Assembly: GCA_017163975.1 (NCBI GenBank)
Contig: JAFFSR010000374.1
Location: 288,501-352,500 of the forward strand
DNA length: 64,000 nt
Direction of reading: 5' to 3'
From: Anastatus disparis
Taxonomy: Eukaryota; Arthropoda; Insecta; Hymenoptera; Eupelmidae
Shown: positions 36,000 to 48,285 of the stretch, piece after piece
Numbering within the stretch: position 1 is the first letter of the stretch
Layout: every line of letters starts with the position of its first letter
The notes under the pieces: model-generated
Told to the model about the DNA's origin: nothing
Databases searched by the model: none
Seen by the model: the letters and a program-made list of their open reading frames with translations, nothing else
Made by a program: the position numbers and the translations under genes

Positions 36000-36840
36000 G
36001 CAAATACAAAAAAGTTATATTCTCCAATGTATCACCAAATGTTCCCAATATCGTATTTGAAGACTTATTGGATGAACTAAAAGTCAACCGAGATGCATCT
36101 GTCTCGATATTAAAAGTTGTATAAAAAAAGAGGGATATGACCATGTCATCAGCTCACGAAGACAAGCTTACGTCAAAACGGAAGACATAAAAAAAATACC
36201 TGAAGTTTTTAAATTGAATTACGAAGACATAAGCTATTTCATTTATTCCAGTACAGACACACTAAGATGCTTTATATGTAAGAAAGAAGGACACATCGCA
36301 CGGTATCGTGAAAATAAACAAAGCCAAGATAGTGAAATTCCAACGGCAAACAACAGTACGAATGTGAACATTTATAATAGTGATACAAGTTTTGCTAGCC
36401 GCACTGTGACCAATCTAAATGAAACTCAAGATGTAAATAAAAACAGACAAGACAAAATATTAGAAAATAAAATTACACACAACAATGAATCTATGGAAGA
36501 AATGGAAATAGAAATAAGTAAAAGAGAAAACAAACGAGCATACTCACAAATTAGTTCAACCGATACACAAATGAGTTTAAATGAAAAATACAATGATGAA
36601 TTTCTTAAATTAACACAGGACCAAACAATAAAACAACAAACAAAAAAAGAAAAAATTATAACAATAGAGGAAAATATAACTAAAACTCAAGAAACAATTA
36701 ATCTAAACGCTATACTTACTGAAAAAAATAAAACAAACACCCAACAACTAAATACAACTCCAATGGATGAATTAGACGAAAAATTAATTAGTTTAAGAAC
36801 ATACTTAAATGAATCCAACACTATGCTGAATTACATTTAA
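36000..36840 (+). pseudogene. LINE ORF1 (gag-like) remnant
   Basis: The first ~120 bp read as a decayed ORF1 nucleic-acid-binding segment (NVSPNVPNIVFEDLLDEL), then a stop and frame changes near 36120, then an open piece from 36214. That piece carries one zinc-knuckle remnant (CFICKKEGHIARYRE) whose last Cys is replaced, followed by a Lys/Asn/Glu/Thr-rich tail. This layout (RNA-binding segment, CCHC knuckle, polar tail) is typical of jockey-group LINE ORF1 proteins, which coat the element RNA. Not functional. Confidence 0.65.
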
Positions 36841-37074
36841 TTCAAAAACCTACTCGAAAATCTTAGTGGTGCAAAAAATTCTATTTAAATAGTACGTGAA
36901 CACACAACAAACATAGGAGAATTCATTTAATTCATAAGAACGGACGTATACCCAAATGTGAGGGATAGTGGCATAAAAAGAAGATGCACCTTACTTCTAA
37001 AATCCTTAACAGGAGCAACAAATACTCCTCTAAGCACAAAACAGTAAATTAACTTAACAAAATAAAATAACAAA

Positions 37075-39789
37075 ATGGAAAAAATTATTTAATGGAACAT
37101 AAATGGAATAAAAAACAATTATGAATATATGGAAAAACTAATAGAACAACATAATTGCAACATACTATGTATACAAAAAACAAACCTAAAAGAAAAACGA
37201 AAAATTAAATTAAAAAATTTTAACTGCTACAACAAAAACAGTGGTGAAGTAGCAATACTAATCAAAAACACATTATACAGTCAAGAAATTCAAATCACAA
37301 CCGACCTCGAAGCAATAGCAATCAAAATAATAGGTGGAAAAACACTATGTATATGCAACATCTATTTAAGCAACAAATATGAACTCAATATAACCTCTCT
37401 AAACCATCTAACAGAACAATTACCTACACCATACATATTAATAGGTGATTTCAATAGCCACAGCCAAACATAGGGATCATATAAACTAGACAACCGAGGC
37501 TAAACAACTGAAGAGTTCATCAACAACAATGACCTAGTATATACACAGCAATAGAACTAGTGCAATTGATTTTAGTTTATGTTCAAGCTGCATAGCACAT
37601 CAAACACAGTGGGAGGTTAGCAATGATCTTTATGGCAGCGATCACTTCCCGATCTGCATAACAATTACATACACCAATCCACCTCAAAAATGCATACACC
37701 TAGATGGAAATATCAAAAAGCTAATTGGACAAAATATCAAAATGCAATCTCTCAAAAGATAGAATATCTCCTCAACTACATACAAAAGCACAAAAAAGAC
37801 AATAGTATAGATATAGATCACATAGTAACTACATTCACAAACATACTTATAGAAACCGCCCATGAATGCGTACCTAAAACAACAGGCACTAAACAGACTA
37901 AATATATACCGTGGTGGAATGATTCATGTGAAACTGCAATAAAAGACTTAAAAAAAGCATACAACAAATACAAAAAAATCTACTTATGAAAACAAAATAG
38001 AACATCAAAAATTCAAAGCAATAGCCAAAAGAACCATAAAAAATAGCAAACGCAATGCCTGGTTAGAATATTTAAACTCAATCAACCACCAAACGCAAAC
38101 CAAAGATATATGGAACAAGATTCAAGCCATTAACGGAAGACATAAACAACTACAGATACCAGCTTTAATAGAGAACGACACGATCCTAAACAAACCCAAA
38201 GACATAGCAAACACCTTAACCAATAAATTTTCAGAAAATTCCAGTAATAACAACTATGATCAGACATTTTTAAACTTCAAAATGAGCGAAGAAAAAACTC
38301 CGTCCACATAACACAAAACGAAGATAAATCGGAAAGCCCATTAGACAACGACATTACAATAGAAGAACTACAACAAACACTTTAAAGAAGTAAAAACACT
38401 AATCCAGAACCAGACTCAATACCAAACATCTTTTTAAAGAACCTAGCTACAAACGCCATAGAATGCCTTCTAGAAATTTACAACATCATATGGAGCAACC
38501 AAGTCTTCCTTAAAGAGTGGAGAAAGGCCATAGTGGTCCCTGTACCCAAACCAGGAAAAAACAAATATGACAAAGATAGTTACAGACTTATAGCCTTAAC
38601 GTGCTGCTCATGCAAGTGTCTTGAAAAAATAATAAGCAAAAGACTCAAATGGTACTTAGAAGCAAACAACATCATGTAAGGAACAAAGTGGCTTCAGAGA
38701 AAAACACTCCACCACAGACTATTTAGTTACACTTGAATCTGAAATATGTGAAGCACTAGCAAGTAATCAACACCTATTAGCAGTTTGCCTTGATCCAGAA
38801 AAGGCATATGACCTAGTATGGAAAGATAGAATTTTAAAAATATTAAAAAAACACAAAATAAACGGCCGAATGTTCCACTCCATAAAAAATTTCCTAAAAC
38901 ATAGGTCTATTCAATTCAGAGTAGGAAACGAACTATCTAAGTCACTACTCATTGACAATGGTGTACCACAAGGGTCCGTAATAAGTGTAATCTTATTTTT
39001 AATAGCAATAAATGATATACGAGACTGCATACAAAAACATTATATACATATTCGCAGATGACATAACCCTCTTTATTAAAGGAAAAAATATTAAAACAAT
39101 TGAAATAATTATGCAAAACACTCTACAAAAAATTAATGATTTTGTTGACCAAACTGGATTTAAATCTATATATATACGGCTCAGACAAAAAACACATACT
39201 TAAAAAACTGGACACAGTCTTAAATACAAGTATGAGAATCGCTACAGGAGCATACATAACCAGCCCAATCAATAGTATATTAAGTGAATGCAACATGATA
39301 CCACTAGAATACAGAAAAATCCAAAACACACTCAACTATGGCACAAAAATATTAACGACACCCAAAAATCAAGTATATGGAATTTTAACAAAACAAAACG
39401 ACACAATAGATTATAATCTTAAAAAAAATACAAAAAAACCGTTCTATTACAGATTCAGCACCAACGCAAAAAAATATAAAATAGAGGAATATCAAACATA
39501 TCCAATAGAACAAACTTGTCTGTGCCCCGGATCAAAAAAACAAGACTTGAACTCATTCATACTGGACCAACCAGAACCAAGCACCAATGAAACTCTGAGC
39601 AATAGCACAAGTGACTACAAAATATATACAGCAACTTATAAAAATAACAACGCAACCGGAAGTGCAATAGTATTACCTAATGGAGAACAAATATTGCATA
39701 AGTACCCCAAATGGATTAATAACAACAACCTTCAAACAATCAATTTATTCATGGCTATAGAATGCGCAAAAAACAGTAATAAAAACTGA
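37075..39789 (+). pseudogene. Jockey-like LINE ORF2 (endonuclease-reverse transcriptase) pseudogene
   Basis: Domains appear in the expected order. First, an apurinic-type endonuclease with ILIGDFNSHS at 37435-37470 (open 37129-37473), then a PWWNDSCE segment (37690-37989) and a connector region to ~38310. A reverse transcriptase follows: IVVPVPKPGKN at ~38530, a VCLDPEKAYD motif at ~38785, GVPQGSV at ~38960 and the FADD catalytic box at ~39053. The C-terminal part starts abruptly at ~39168, with a thumb-sized segment missing, and ends near an RNase H-like start (IYTATYKNNNATG). Stops lie near 37087, 37471 and 37501, with several frame changes between 37985 and 39060. No poly(A) tail is visible, because satellite begins at once. 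Confidence 0.8.
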
Positions 39790-40531
39790 AATGTTTCTGA
39801 AATGTTTTTTTAATATTTTATAAAATGTTTCATTAAAGATTACGCAAATAAATCATGCATTATTTTAAAATATTTTCTAAATATTCCTAAAATATTTCTT
39901 GGAAGATTATTAAAAATTATAAGATCTCACTCGAAAAATTTCTGAAATATTTATGAAATATTTCACAAATTATTTCATCAAAGATTTGAAAAATATATCA
40001 TGTATTATTTCATGAAATATTTCCTAGATATTTATAAAATCTTTCTTGAAAGATTTCAAAAATATATCATGTAATCATTCATGAAATATTGTATAAATAT
40101 TTCTTGAAAGATTTCAAAAATATATCATGTATTATTCCATGAAATATTTTCTAAATATTTCTAAAATCTTTCTTGAAAAATAATTAATAAAAAAACAAAG
40201 ATCATTCTTAAAAATTTCTGAAAGATTTCTCAAATGTTTCACAAAATATTTCATAAAAGATTTTGAAAATATATCATATTATTCCATGAAATATTCTATG
40301 AATAATTCTAAAATATTTCTGGAAAAATTAATAAAAATTACAGAATCTTTCTAGAAAGATTTCTGTAATATTTATCAAATATTTCTCAAAATATTTCTTG
40401 GAAGATTATTTAAAAATATTAACTCTTAGTCGAAAGATTTGTGAAATATTTATGAAATGCTTCATGAAAGATTTCAAAAATATATTAAGTATAATTTCAT
40501 GAAACATTTGCTTAATATTTGGGAAATATGT

Positions 40532-41074
40532 TGTTACGAATTTTATTTTATTATTAAGCGACTAATATAATATTAAATTATAAAATAGGCGAGAAAGCGT
40601 CCACGACGTGGATCGAACCCCGGGCCTCTTGCACGACAGACGAGTGCTCAAATATTGAGCCATTCCCACCGATGCATTTTCATTTCTTTTGTCGCTTCAT
40701 ATTCTATAAGCTGCACACTTGCATTTATTTCTATATTCGCTACTAAACGGCACTCGTAACACATCTGAGGCCGTGGTAACGTCGTCCCCGACGTTTTATA
40801 TATTAACTCCCATAGTTATTGTAGAAATCTTCTTCATTTATCAACCGCACTATTCGGATCCTTTCGTGCAACTTTTGACTTCACGGGACATAGCACGTAT
40901 TTTATTTATTTATTTACTTTATTATTATTTATCCATTTATATTAATTATTTAGGAGTAGGTAAGGTAAGCAGCAACTGGAAACACAGTCTTCTTCTAGGC
41001 GATTAAGTAAGATATTCTATAAACTGCAAACTTGCATTTTTTTCTATATTCACTACTAAACGGCATTCGTAACA
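40532..41074. mobile_element. 543-bp TGTTAC...GTAACA element with ATGT duplication
   Basis: Termini TGTTACGAAT / ATTCGTAACA are perfect 10-bp inverted repeats flanked by ATGT (40528-40531 and 41075-41078). The other satellite unit at ~46134 shows the empty site with a single ATGT, which confirms the insertion. An internal direct repeat of ~63 bp (ATATTCTATAARCTGCAMAC ... CTACTAAACGGCAYTCGTAACA) lies at 40699-40761 and 41012-41074, so this may be a small LTR-type (TRIM-like) element with one incomplete LTR. It contains a tRNA-like block. The open frame at 40719-41006 has no domain. Confidence 0.82.
40600..40675 (-). repeat. tRNA-like sequence (GTC anticodon-like) within element
   Basis: Read on the minus strand it has an A-box-like TGGCTCAATATTTGAGC, an anticodon-arm-like CTCGTCTGTCGTGCAAG (GTC in the loop position) and a B-box GGTTCGATCC. 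Stems are imperfect and the acceptor arms do not pair well, so I read it as a tRNA-derived promoter or SINE-like segment and not a working tRNA gene. Confidence 0.5.
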
Positions 41075-42053
41075 ATGTCATCGAAAAATTTTTTATTCTC
41101 AGTTCAACTGACAGGAGGACACGCGTTAAATGCGCGTTTTATGCCCAAGCGGTTGATGGGTATCTTAGCCACATAGCATAAAATGCTTTGGAAAAATATT
41201 TCATAAAATATTTTCTAAATATTTCATAAATCGTTCCGAAAGATTACTTTGAAATATTACATAATATATTAAGGAAATTTTTCAAAAACTTTTCATGAAA
41301 GAATTCCTAAAATATTTATGAAATATTAATATAATATTTCTGAAAATATATCGTGAAAGATTCAAGAAGATTTCTTGAAAATTTTCTGAAATATTTCTTA
41401 AATATTTCATAAAATGTTTCATACAATATTCCGTAAATAAATCATGCATTATTTCATAAAATATTCTCTAAATATTTACAAAATAATTCTTGAAAGATTA
41501 TTGAAGAGGCGAAAATCTTTCTTGAAAGATTCCTTAAATATTTTTAAATAATTCTTAGATATTTCTTAAATATTTCACAAAAAATTTCATGAAAGATTTC
41601 AAAAATATATCATGTATTATTTTATGAAATATTTTCTAAATATTTCTACAATATTTCTTAAAAAACTATTAAAAATTATAAAATCTTTCTGAAAAGATTT
41701 CCACAATATTTCCTAAATATTTCACAAACATTTTAAGAAAGATTTCAATAATATATCATGTATTATTTTACAAAATATCCTCTAATTATTTCTGAAAATA
41801 TATCGTGAAAGATTCAAGAAGATTTATTGAAAATTTTCTGAAATATTTCTTCAATATTTCATAAAATGTTTCATACAACATTCCGTAAATAAATCATGCA
41901 TTATTTCATGAAATATTCTCTAAATATTTACAAAATATTTCTTGAAAGATTATTGAAGATGCGAAAATCTTTCTTGAAAGATTTCAAAAATATATCATGT
42001 ATTATTTCATGAAAAATTTTTTCAATATTTCTAAAATATTTCTTGAAAGATTA

Positions 42054-42787
42054 CACAGGCCAACATGGTTTTGTTGTCAAAAAGTGGAGGGTCATTTCCG
42101 AAGTAATTTTTTGCGTAGAATCCGAACCCGGGGTCCGAATTGCTCTATCACGTCAGGATTTTGAGATATTTGAGGTTTTTTACCCAAAAAATGGCGTTTT
42201 TGGCTACTTTTGAGGTTATGTACAGAAGAGACAAAATTTTTTGGGAGTTTTTTTTTAGTTGCATCTTATAGCACTACTCTTCCTCTTTAATTTAAGAGTC
42301 GCAGAGTTCAATTACGATTTTTCTACACCAAGTTACGCCAATTTGAAATTACGAGATATGTCCTATTAATTGCATGACCATTTGCATTGAATACGTTGAG
42401 GCAGACATTTGTCTACTGGGTATTTTTTCTTCAAAATTTTTATTCGGGGATTTTTGGGGTTACTGATTACGAATATGAAGTTGAGATATTAAAATTTTCA
42501 AATTCAAGATGGCGGATTCAAAATGGCGTATAAAAATTTTCAAAAAACATTGCAAATATGAAACATATTTTCATCTAATAACTTTTGTTGTTACGATAAA
42601 CATAATACATTATAGTAATTTATATTTACACAGGTATCGTGACATTGAATTTGACCTTCAGCTTGATCTTCAAGTGCATTTCAAGTTAAACTTTTTTTTA
42701 CATTTAGCATTACCCAGGAACAACGACGTGGACGTAGTAAAATCTGTTCCCTTTGGGGTGCTGGATTTACGTGAGTCCCCTCGCCTC
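42054..42787 (+). repeat. Left terminal inverted repeat
   Basis: Pairs with 45038-45791. It includes CGAATTGCTCTATCACGTCA, the AAAAATTTTTTGGGAGTTTT region and a GGGGTGCTGGATTTACGTGA inner end. The open frame at 42509-42811 is a shadow inside the TIR. Confidence 0.9.
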
Positions 42788-43198
42788 GTACACCAAGTTA
42801 CACCAATTTGAAATTACGAGCGGGAGTCCCTTCGCCAATATTAAAACATGTTTTCTTTTTAATTTTGCCCCGTCTCACTTTGGAATTCCTTTAAGCATAC
42901 ATTTCTTTAGTGTGAATCATTTAGTATAATTTTGCCCCGTCTCATTGATATACAATTTTTTATTATTTGTACAAAAAAGACCATTTGTATTGATTCTGTA
43001 TTTATTGTAATCGCAAATAAATCATTTTTTTAATAACATTCTAAGCAACAATTTACTAGATAGCTCTTAATTGTTCGTTCATGGTGCCTTATTTTTTGGA
43101 AAAAAATTTGTGAATATTTGTATTTGATCTGTTGGTTAACAACTCGCTGGAGGTATAAAGTATTAAATTAAATATTCTAACTGTTGATCATTTGAATA

Positions 43199-44896
43199 AT
43201 GACCTCGCGTAAGTGTTTAAATAATCCTGACAGCTTTTGCTACATTTGTAGTCGCTTCGTGTTCGCAAAAAATGCGATGAAAATCAATGAAACGATAAAA
43301 ATATTTTATCTTAATTACTTCAATATTTCGATAACTAATCAGGATAAGTCTTGGGTTTCACATACGGCTTGTAAATCATGTGTTGAAACATTAAGACGTT
43401 GGTATAATGCCCATAAAGAAGTAACACCAATGCCTTTCAAAACTCCTGCAATTTGGTGTGAACCTGTTAGCCACAATGAATGTTATTTCTGTTTAACCAA
43501 AACATTTGGATATAATATTAAAATTGCTTGTAATATAAAATATCCGAATGTAGCAAGCGTAACGAAGCCTATTCCTTTTGCATCTGGTGATGTTCCTCCA
43601 AGCCCTCCATTTGTAAGAATAAATGTTGAAGACCATACAGTCTGTAACGATATTGAAAATCAGGATTTTGAAGACATCGAATCAACCTCAGATGCTCCTA
43701 TTTTATTTGATCAGGCTTCTTTAAATGATTTAGTCAGAGATTTAGGCTTGTCGAAAGAAAAATCTGAGTTGTTAGGATCAAGACTTCAAGAGAAACACCT
43801 TCTTGCTCCAGGAACTACTTTTAGTTGGTATCGTAATCGAGAGAAGGAATTAGTTGAGTATTATTCTGCATGTGATGAATATGTTTTTTGTAATGATGTT
43901 AAAGGCTTAATTGAAAAATTAGAACTTCCTTATGATACTGATCAATGGAGATTGTTTATTGATTCCTCAACAACAAGTTTGAAAGCAGTTTTATTGCATA
44001 ACTCAAATAAATATGCGTCAATACCTATTGATCATTCTGTACACCTAAAGGAATCATATGAAAATGTAGAAACTATTCTTAAAGCAATAAAATATGAACA
44101 GCATAAATAGGAAGTATGCGGAGACTTAAAAATGGTTTCAATGCTGCTTGGACAACAATTGGGTTATACAAAATATCCGTGCTTTATATGTTTGTGGGAT
44201 AGCAGAGATAGAGTTAAGCATTACGTTACAAAGGATTGGCCTCTTCGTAAAACTTTAAAACCTGGAGATCCCAACATTATTCAACAACCGTTAATTGACT
44301 CTAAAAAAGTTTTGTTGCCTCCGCTTCATATAAAATTAGGATTAATGAAGCAATTTGTAAAGGCTCTTGATACCGATGGTGCATTATTTCAATATCTTAG
44401 AGATAAATTCCCTTATTTAAGTGAGGCGAAGATAAAAGAAGGAATATTTGTTGGACCACAAATAAGAGAATTAATGAAAACAACAGAGGTTGAACAGTTT
44501 ATGACAAATGTAGAAAAAGAAGCCTGGATTAGCTTTAAAAAAGTTGTTAAAGGATTTTTGGGTAATAATAAAGTTAGTGATTACAAAGAAATAGTTGACG
44601 ATATGATTGAAAAATTTCAGAATTTAAGTTGCAATATGAGCATAAAATTGCATTATTTACACTCTCATTTAGAATGGTTTCCAGAAAATCTAGGTGCCGT
44701 AAGCGAAGAGCAAGGTGAGCGATCTCATCAGGACCTCAAAGAAATGGAAAGACGTTATCAGGGTAAATGGTCTCCAACAATGTTAGCGGACTATTGCTGG
44801 TGTCTTCAACGAGATGAGCTAAATGTTCGTCATAAAAGACGGTCTGGGTCAAGATCTTTACTAGATCAAAAAAAAAGATTTCATAAGTTAAACTGA
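43199..44896 (+). pseudogene. Transposase, single in-frame stop
   Basis: A 565-codon frame in one register, interrupted only by TAG at 44108-44110. The N-terminal ~110 residues hold paired Cys motifs (CYICSRF, CKSC, CYFCL) and look like a zinc-binding DNA-recognition domain. Family hallmarks I recognise from arthropod and Hydra transposases include IDSSTTSLKAVLLH (~D255), CGDLKM (~D309), GYTKYPCFICLWDSRD, LLPPLHIKLGLMKQFVKAL, GIFVGPQIREL, and ENLGAVSEEQGERSHQDLK (~E503/504). The two Asp and the Glu are plausible DDE catalytic residues, which is inference. The stop falls just before the second Asp, so the product would be truncated unless read through. The rest is undamaged, suggesting recent inactivation or an assembly error. 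Confidence 0.8.
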
Positions 44897-44907
44897 AATA
44901 GTTTCTA

Positions 44908-45071
44908 ATCGTGAGAGGCGAGGGGACTCACGTAAATTAAGCACCCCGATCGTGAGAGGCGAGGGGACTCACGTAAATTAAGCACCCCGATCGTGAGAGG
45001 CGAGGGGACTCACGTAAATTAAGCACCCCGATCGTGAGAGGCGAGGGGACTCACGTAAATCCAGCACCCCA
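44908..45071 (+). repeat. Four 41-bp tandem repeats at inner edge of right TIR
   Basis: Unit ATCGTGAGAGGCGAGGGGAC followed by TCACGTAAATTAAGCACCCCG, starting at 44908, 44949, 44990 and 45031. The first three are identical and the fourth has ATCC for ATTA. The left TIR carries only one copy, so the amplification is confined to the right end. Confidence 0.95.
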
Positions 45072-45791
45072 AAGGGAACAGATTTTACTACGTCCACGTC
45101 GTTGTTCCTGGGTAATGCTAAATGTAAAAAAAGTTTAACTTGAAATGCACTTGAAGATCAAGCTGAAGGTCAAATTCAATGTCACGATACCTGTGTAAAT
45201 ATAAATTACTATAATGTATTATGTTTATCGTAACAACAAAAGTTATTAGATAGCAGAAAATGAAAATATGTTTCATATTTGCAATGTTTTTTGAAAATTT
45301 TTATACGCCATTTTGAATCCGCCATCTTGAATTTGAAAATTTTAATATCTCAACTTCATATTCGTAATCAGTAACCCCAAAAATCCCCGAATAAAAATTT
45401 TGAAGAAAAAATACCCAGTAGACAAATGTCTGCCTCAACGTATTCAATGCAAATGGTCATGCAATTAATAGGACATATCTCGTAATTTCAAATTGGCGTA
45501 ACTTGGTGTAGAAAAATCGTAATTGAACTCTGCGACTCTTAAATTAAAGAGGAAGAGTAGTGCTATAAGATGCAACTAAAAAAAAACTCCCAAAAAATTT
45601 TGTCTCTTCTGTACATAACCTCAAAAGTAGCCAAAAACGCCATTTTTTGGGTAAATAACCTCAAATATCTTAAAATCCTGACGTGATAGAGCAATTCGGA
45701 CCCCGGATTCGGATTCTACGGAAAAAATTACTTCGGAAATGACCCTCCATTTTCCAACAACTTCCATGACCCCAATATTTGTAGGCCTGTG
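45038..45791 (-). repeat. Right terminal inverted repeat
   Basis: Inverted copy of 42054-42787. Differences include a TAGCAGAAAATG insertion near 45251 and altered sequence in the outermost ~40 bp. Confidence 0.9.
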
Positions 45792-46163
45792 TTATTTAAG
45801 ACACAAAAATCTTTCTTAAAAGCTTCCTGAAAGATTTTTTACATGTTTCACAAAATATTTCAGAAAAAATTTTGAAAATATATCATATTTTGTTATGAAA
45901 TATTTTCTAAATGTATCTAAAATATTTCTTTGAAAATTATAGAGAATTATAAAATCTTTCTTAAAAGATTTTTTTAATATTTCTCAAATATTTCTCAGAA
46001 TATTTCTTGAAAGCTTATTGAAAATTATAAAATTTTACTTAAAACATTTGTGAAATATTTATGGAATGCTTCATGAAAGAATTTAAAAATATATTAAGTA
46101 TTATGTCATGGAACATTTGCTTAATATTTGGGAAATATGTTATTGAAAAATTTTTTATTCTTA

Positions 46164-46860
46164 CCAGGAGAATGTCTGAGTTGCGGGTCACAGATCTTGA
46201 TGAAAATTTGGGATAAGTATTTAGGTACCAAAATATGAGTAGAGCCACAGCGGTACGGTCTAACGCTTCGAAAAATTGAAGTTATGGATGTTTATAGTCT
46301 TATTTTAAGAAAAATATGAAAAAAGAACTTTAAATTCAAGTGTAAATAATTCTGTCTAAAAATGTTTTTAATAAACCCCCAATAAGTTAAATAAAAGCAG
46401 AGAAAGCAAGCTTTAATTTGCTAGTTTCTGAATTGAAAAATAATAACTAGAACTAAAGTTATGCTTGTTTAAAGTTAAGCAGCAAAAAAGTACTAAAAAT
46501 CACCATCATTCAAAATTTAGACTATTTTTGGTACTCTCTTACTACTGAACTTTAAACAAGCATAACTTTAGTTCTAATTATTATTTTTTAATTCGAAAAC
46601 CAGCAAATTAAAGCTTGCTTTCTCTGCTTTTATTTAAGTTATTGTGGATTTATTAAAGACATTTCTAGACAGAAATATTTACACATCAATTAAGAGTTCT
46701 TTTCTCATATTTTTCTGAAAATAAGACTATAATCGTCCATAACTTCAGTTTTTCAAAGCGTTAGACCGTACCGCTGTGGCTTTACTCATATTTTGGTACC
46801 TTAATACTTATCCCAAAGTTTCATCAAGATCTGTGGCCCGCAACTCAGAAACTCTCCTGG
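46164..46860. mobile_element. 697-bp CCAGGAGA palindromic MITE, copy 1
   Basis: Termini CCAGGAGAATGTCTGAGTTG and its complement, flanked by TTA (46161-46163, 46861-46863). Arms are near-perfect (GGTCTAACGCTTCGAAAAAT / TTTTTCAAAGCGTTAGACC). The uninterrupted satellite at ~41085 (TTATTCTCAGTTCAAC) is the corresponding empty site. Non-coding; the minus frame at 46039-46248 overlaps an arm by chance. Confidence 0.9.
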
Positions 46861-47178
46861 TTAGTTATGTTGATAGGAGGACACGCGTCAAATGCACGTT
46901 TCATTTTCAAGCGGTTGGAGGATATCTTACCCACATAGCATGAAATATTTCAGAAAAATATTTCATGAAATATTTCATATATCATTCCGAAATATTACTT
47001 TGAAATATTACATAATATATTTAGGAAATCTTTCAAAAATATATCGTGAAAGATTCAAGAAGGTTTCTCGAAATTTTCGGAAATATTTCTTAAATATTTC
47101 ATTAAATGTTTCATTAAAGATTCCGTAAATATATCATTTATTATTGCATGAAATATTCTCTAAATATTTCAAAAAAGT

Positions 47179-48285
47179 TTTTTGACCTAGAAGGTAAAAA
47201 TAACGAGCGAGCAAAAAGCCATAATATCATAGCAAAAAGTGATAAAGAGCGAGTTGAGAAGATTAGCAATCTTTCTAAGCAAATGGCAGATGAGCATACC
47301 AAGCGAACAGAGCAGAGTACTGATGTATCTAGTGACATTAGTAAAATAGCAAGTTAAGGGTCAAACAATAGTCATTGTAGCACCGCTAATCGTAATAGAT
47401 TTACTATCAACCAGCCCTACAGTATTCCAAACCCTAGCGATTCAGAGTACATTCCTGCAACAATAAGTGAAAAAGCAACCCATCGACCCATATCCTTGAT
47501 TCAACAATACCCCTTTCCAGCATACCATCTTTGATGTCCTTACAGATTACTCCTCCAACTAATTATGTAAAATTCTCATTAACCAAACCCACGACCCATT
47601 CCCGTTAGTCACTTCATTAATTCTCTTTGTTAATTTTTTCTTTCTGTGTGTTTATTATATATTATGTCATTATTTTAATATACATCTTACATTGCTAGCT
47701 ACACATACATTTTTCAAGTGCTAAATTTTTAAACTCACCTTATTTCAATATATTACTTCATTATATTCATATAAATGAGAAATGTATTATATCTTAGTTC
47801 ATTCAATTTTGCTGAAACAAACATTTTTTTCGTCCTCGCATAATAGCTTATTTTCTTATAATGAATGGCTGCAAAATTATAAACATAAAATGATAGAATG
47901 TGTCGCTACAGCACCACAGCCTCATCTTTCAGTGAAATTTTTTTTATGTATGAATGGACTCATATTTTAATATTTTGTTTCGTATGAATATATTATTAAT
48001 TAATTTGTTTTAGTATGAATGAAATGTAATGTAAGAATGAGCTATGAGTATTTTTATTAGATAGATATTAAGATAATCAGTTTTAAAATTTTTAATTTTT
48101 TTTCTTAAATACCATATGGACGAGCCAGTCGCGTCGTCTTTAGTTTTAAGCCCCCTCACATTCAGCGCGAAACACCCACAGATAAAATCATTTACTTTAC
48201 TTTGAATACAAACAGTCAGCAGTTTAGCAGAAGAAAATTATTTATATGTACACTTCACACTGCTGTAGATAACGCCGGTTATTTA
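47179..48285 (+). pseudogene. Second gag-only retroelement copy: gag tail and 3' UTR
   Basis: 47190-47356 reads as a short Lys/Glu/Ser-rich gag tail (NERAKSH, TKRTEQST), then stop. 47440-47520 matches the C-terminal coding end of the intact copy (GAAAAAGCAACCCATCGACC in both). 47540-48285 continues with the same 3' untranslated sequence, for example GATAAGCCAGTCGCGTCG in one copy and GACGAGCCAGTCGCGTCG in the other. The N-terminal gag and knuckles are missing, and the fragment joins satellite directly. Confidence 0.75.

Larger units (their letters stand above)
42054..45791 (+). mobile_element. 3.7-kb DNA transposon with ~0.75-kb TIRs, TTA duplication
   Basis: Termini CACAGGCC / GGCCTGTG, flanked by TTA at 42051-42053 and 45792-45794. 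The satellite unit elsewhere (about 41490) has the uninterrupted GAAAGATTATTGAAG, supporting a 3-bp TTA duplication. Left TIR 42054-42787 and right TIR 45038-45791 are highly similar inverted copies. Between them lies one transposase gene. CAC termini with a 3-bp duplication are compatible with a CACTA/EnSpm-type element, but I cannot confirm the superfamily by search. Confidence 0.88.
39790..47178. repeat. AT-rich ATTTC/GAAAT satellite, ~1.3-kb units, interrupted
   Basis: Sequence dominated by diverged 70-80 bp modules of the type GAAAGATTTCAAAAATATAT - CATGTATTATTTCATGAAAT - ATTTTCTAAATATTTCTAAA. Larger units are recognisable. A marker GGAGGACACGCGT ... AGCGGTTG ... CCACATAGCAT begins units at ~41100 and ~46870, and a marker TTTGGGAAATATGT ... 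AAAAATTTTTTATTC ends units at ~40517-41090 and ~46125-46160. Net of insertions, the complete unit is about 1.3 kb. Satellite pieces: 39790-40531, 41075-42053, 45792-46163, 46861-47178. Four elements of different kinds lie in or beside it. Confidence 0.85.

Noticed and set aside
40600..40675. Functional tRNA-Asp gene
   Set aside because: A- and B-box-like sequences are present, but the stems pair poorly and it lies inside a mobile element.
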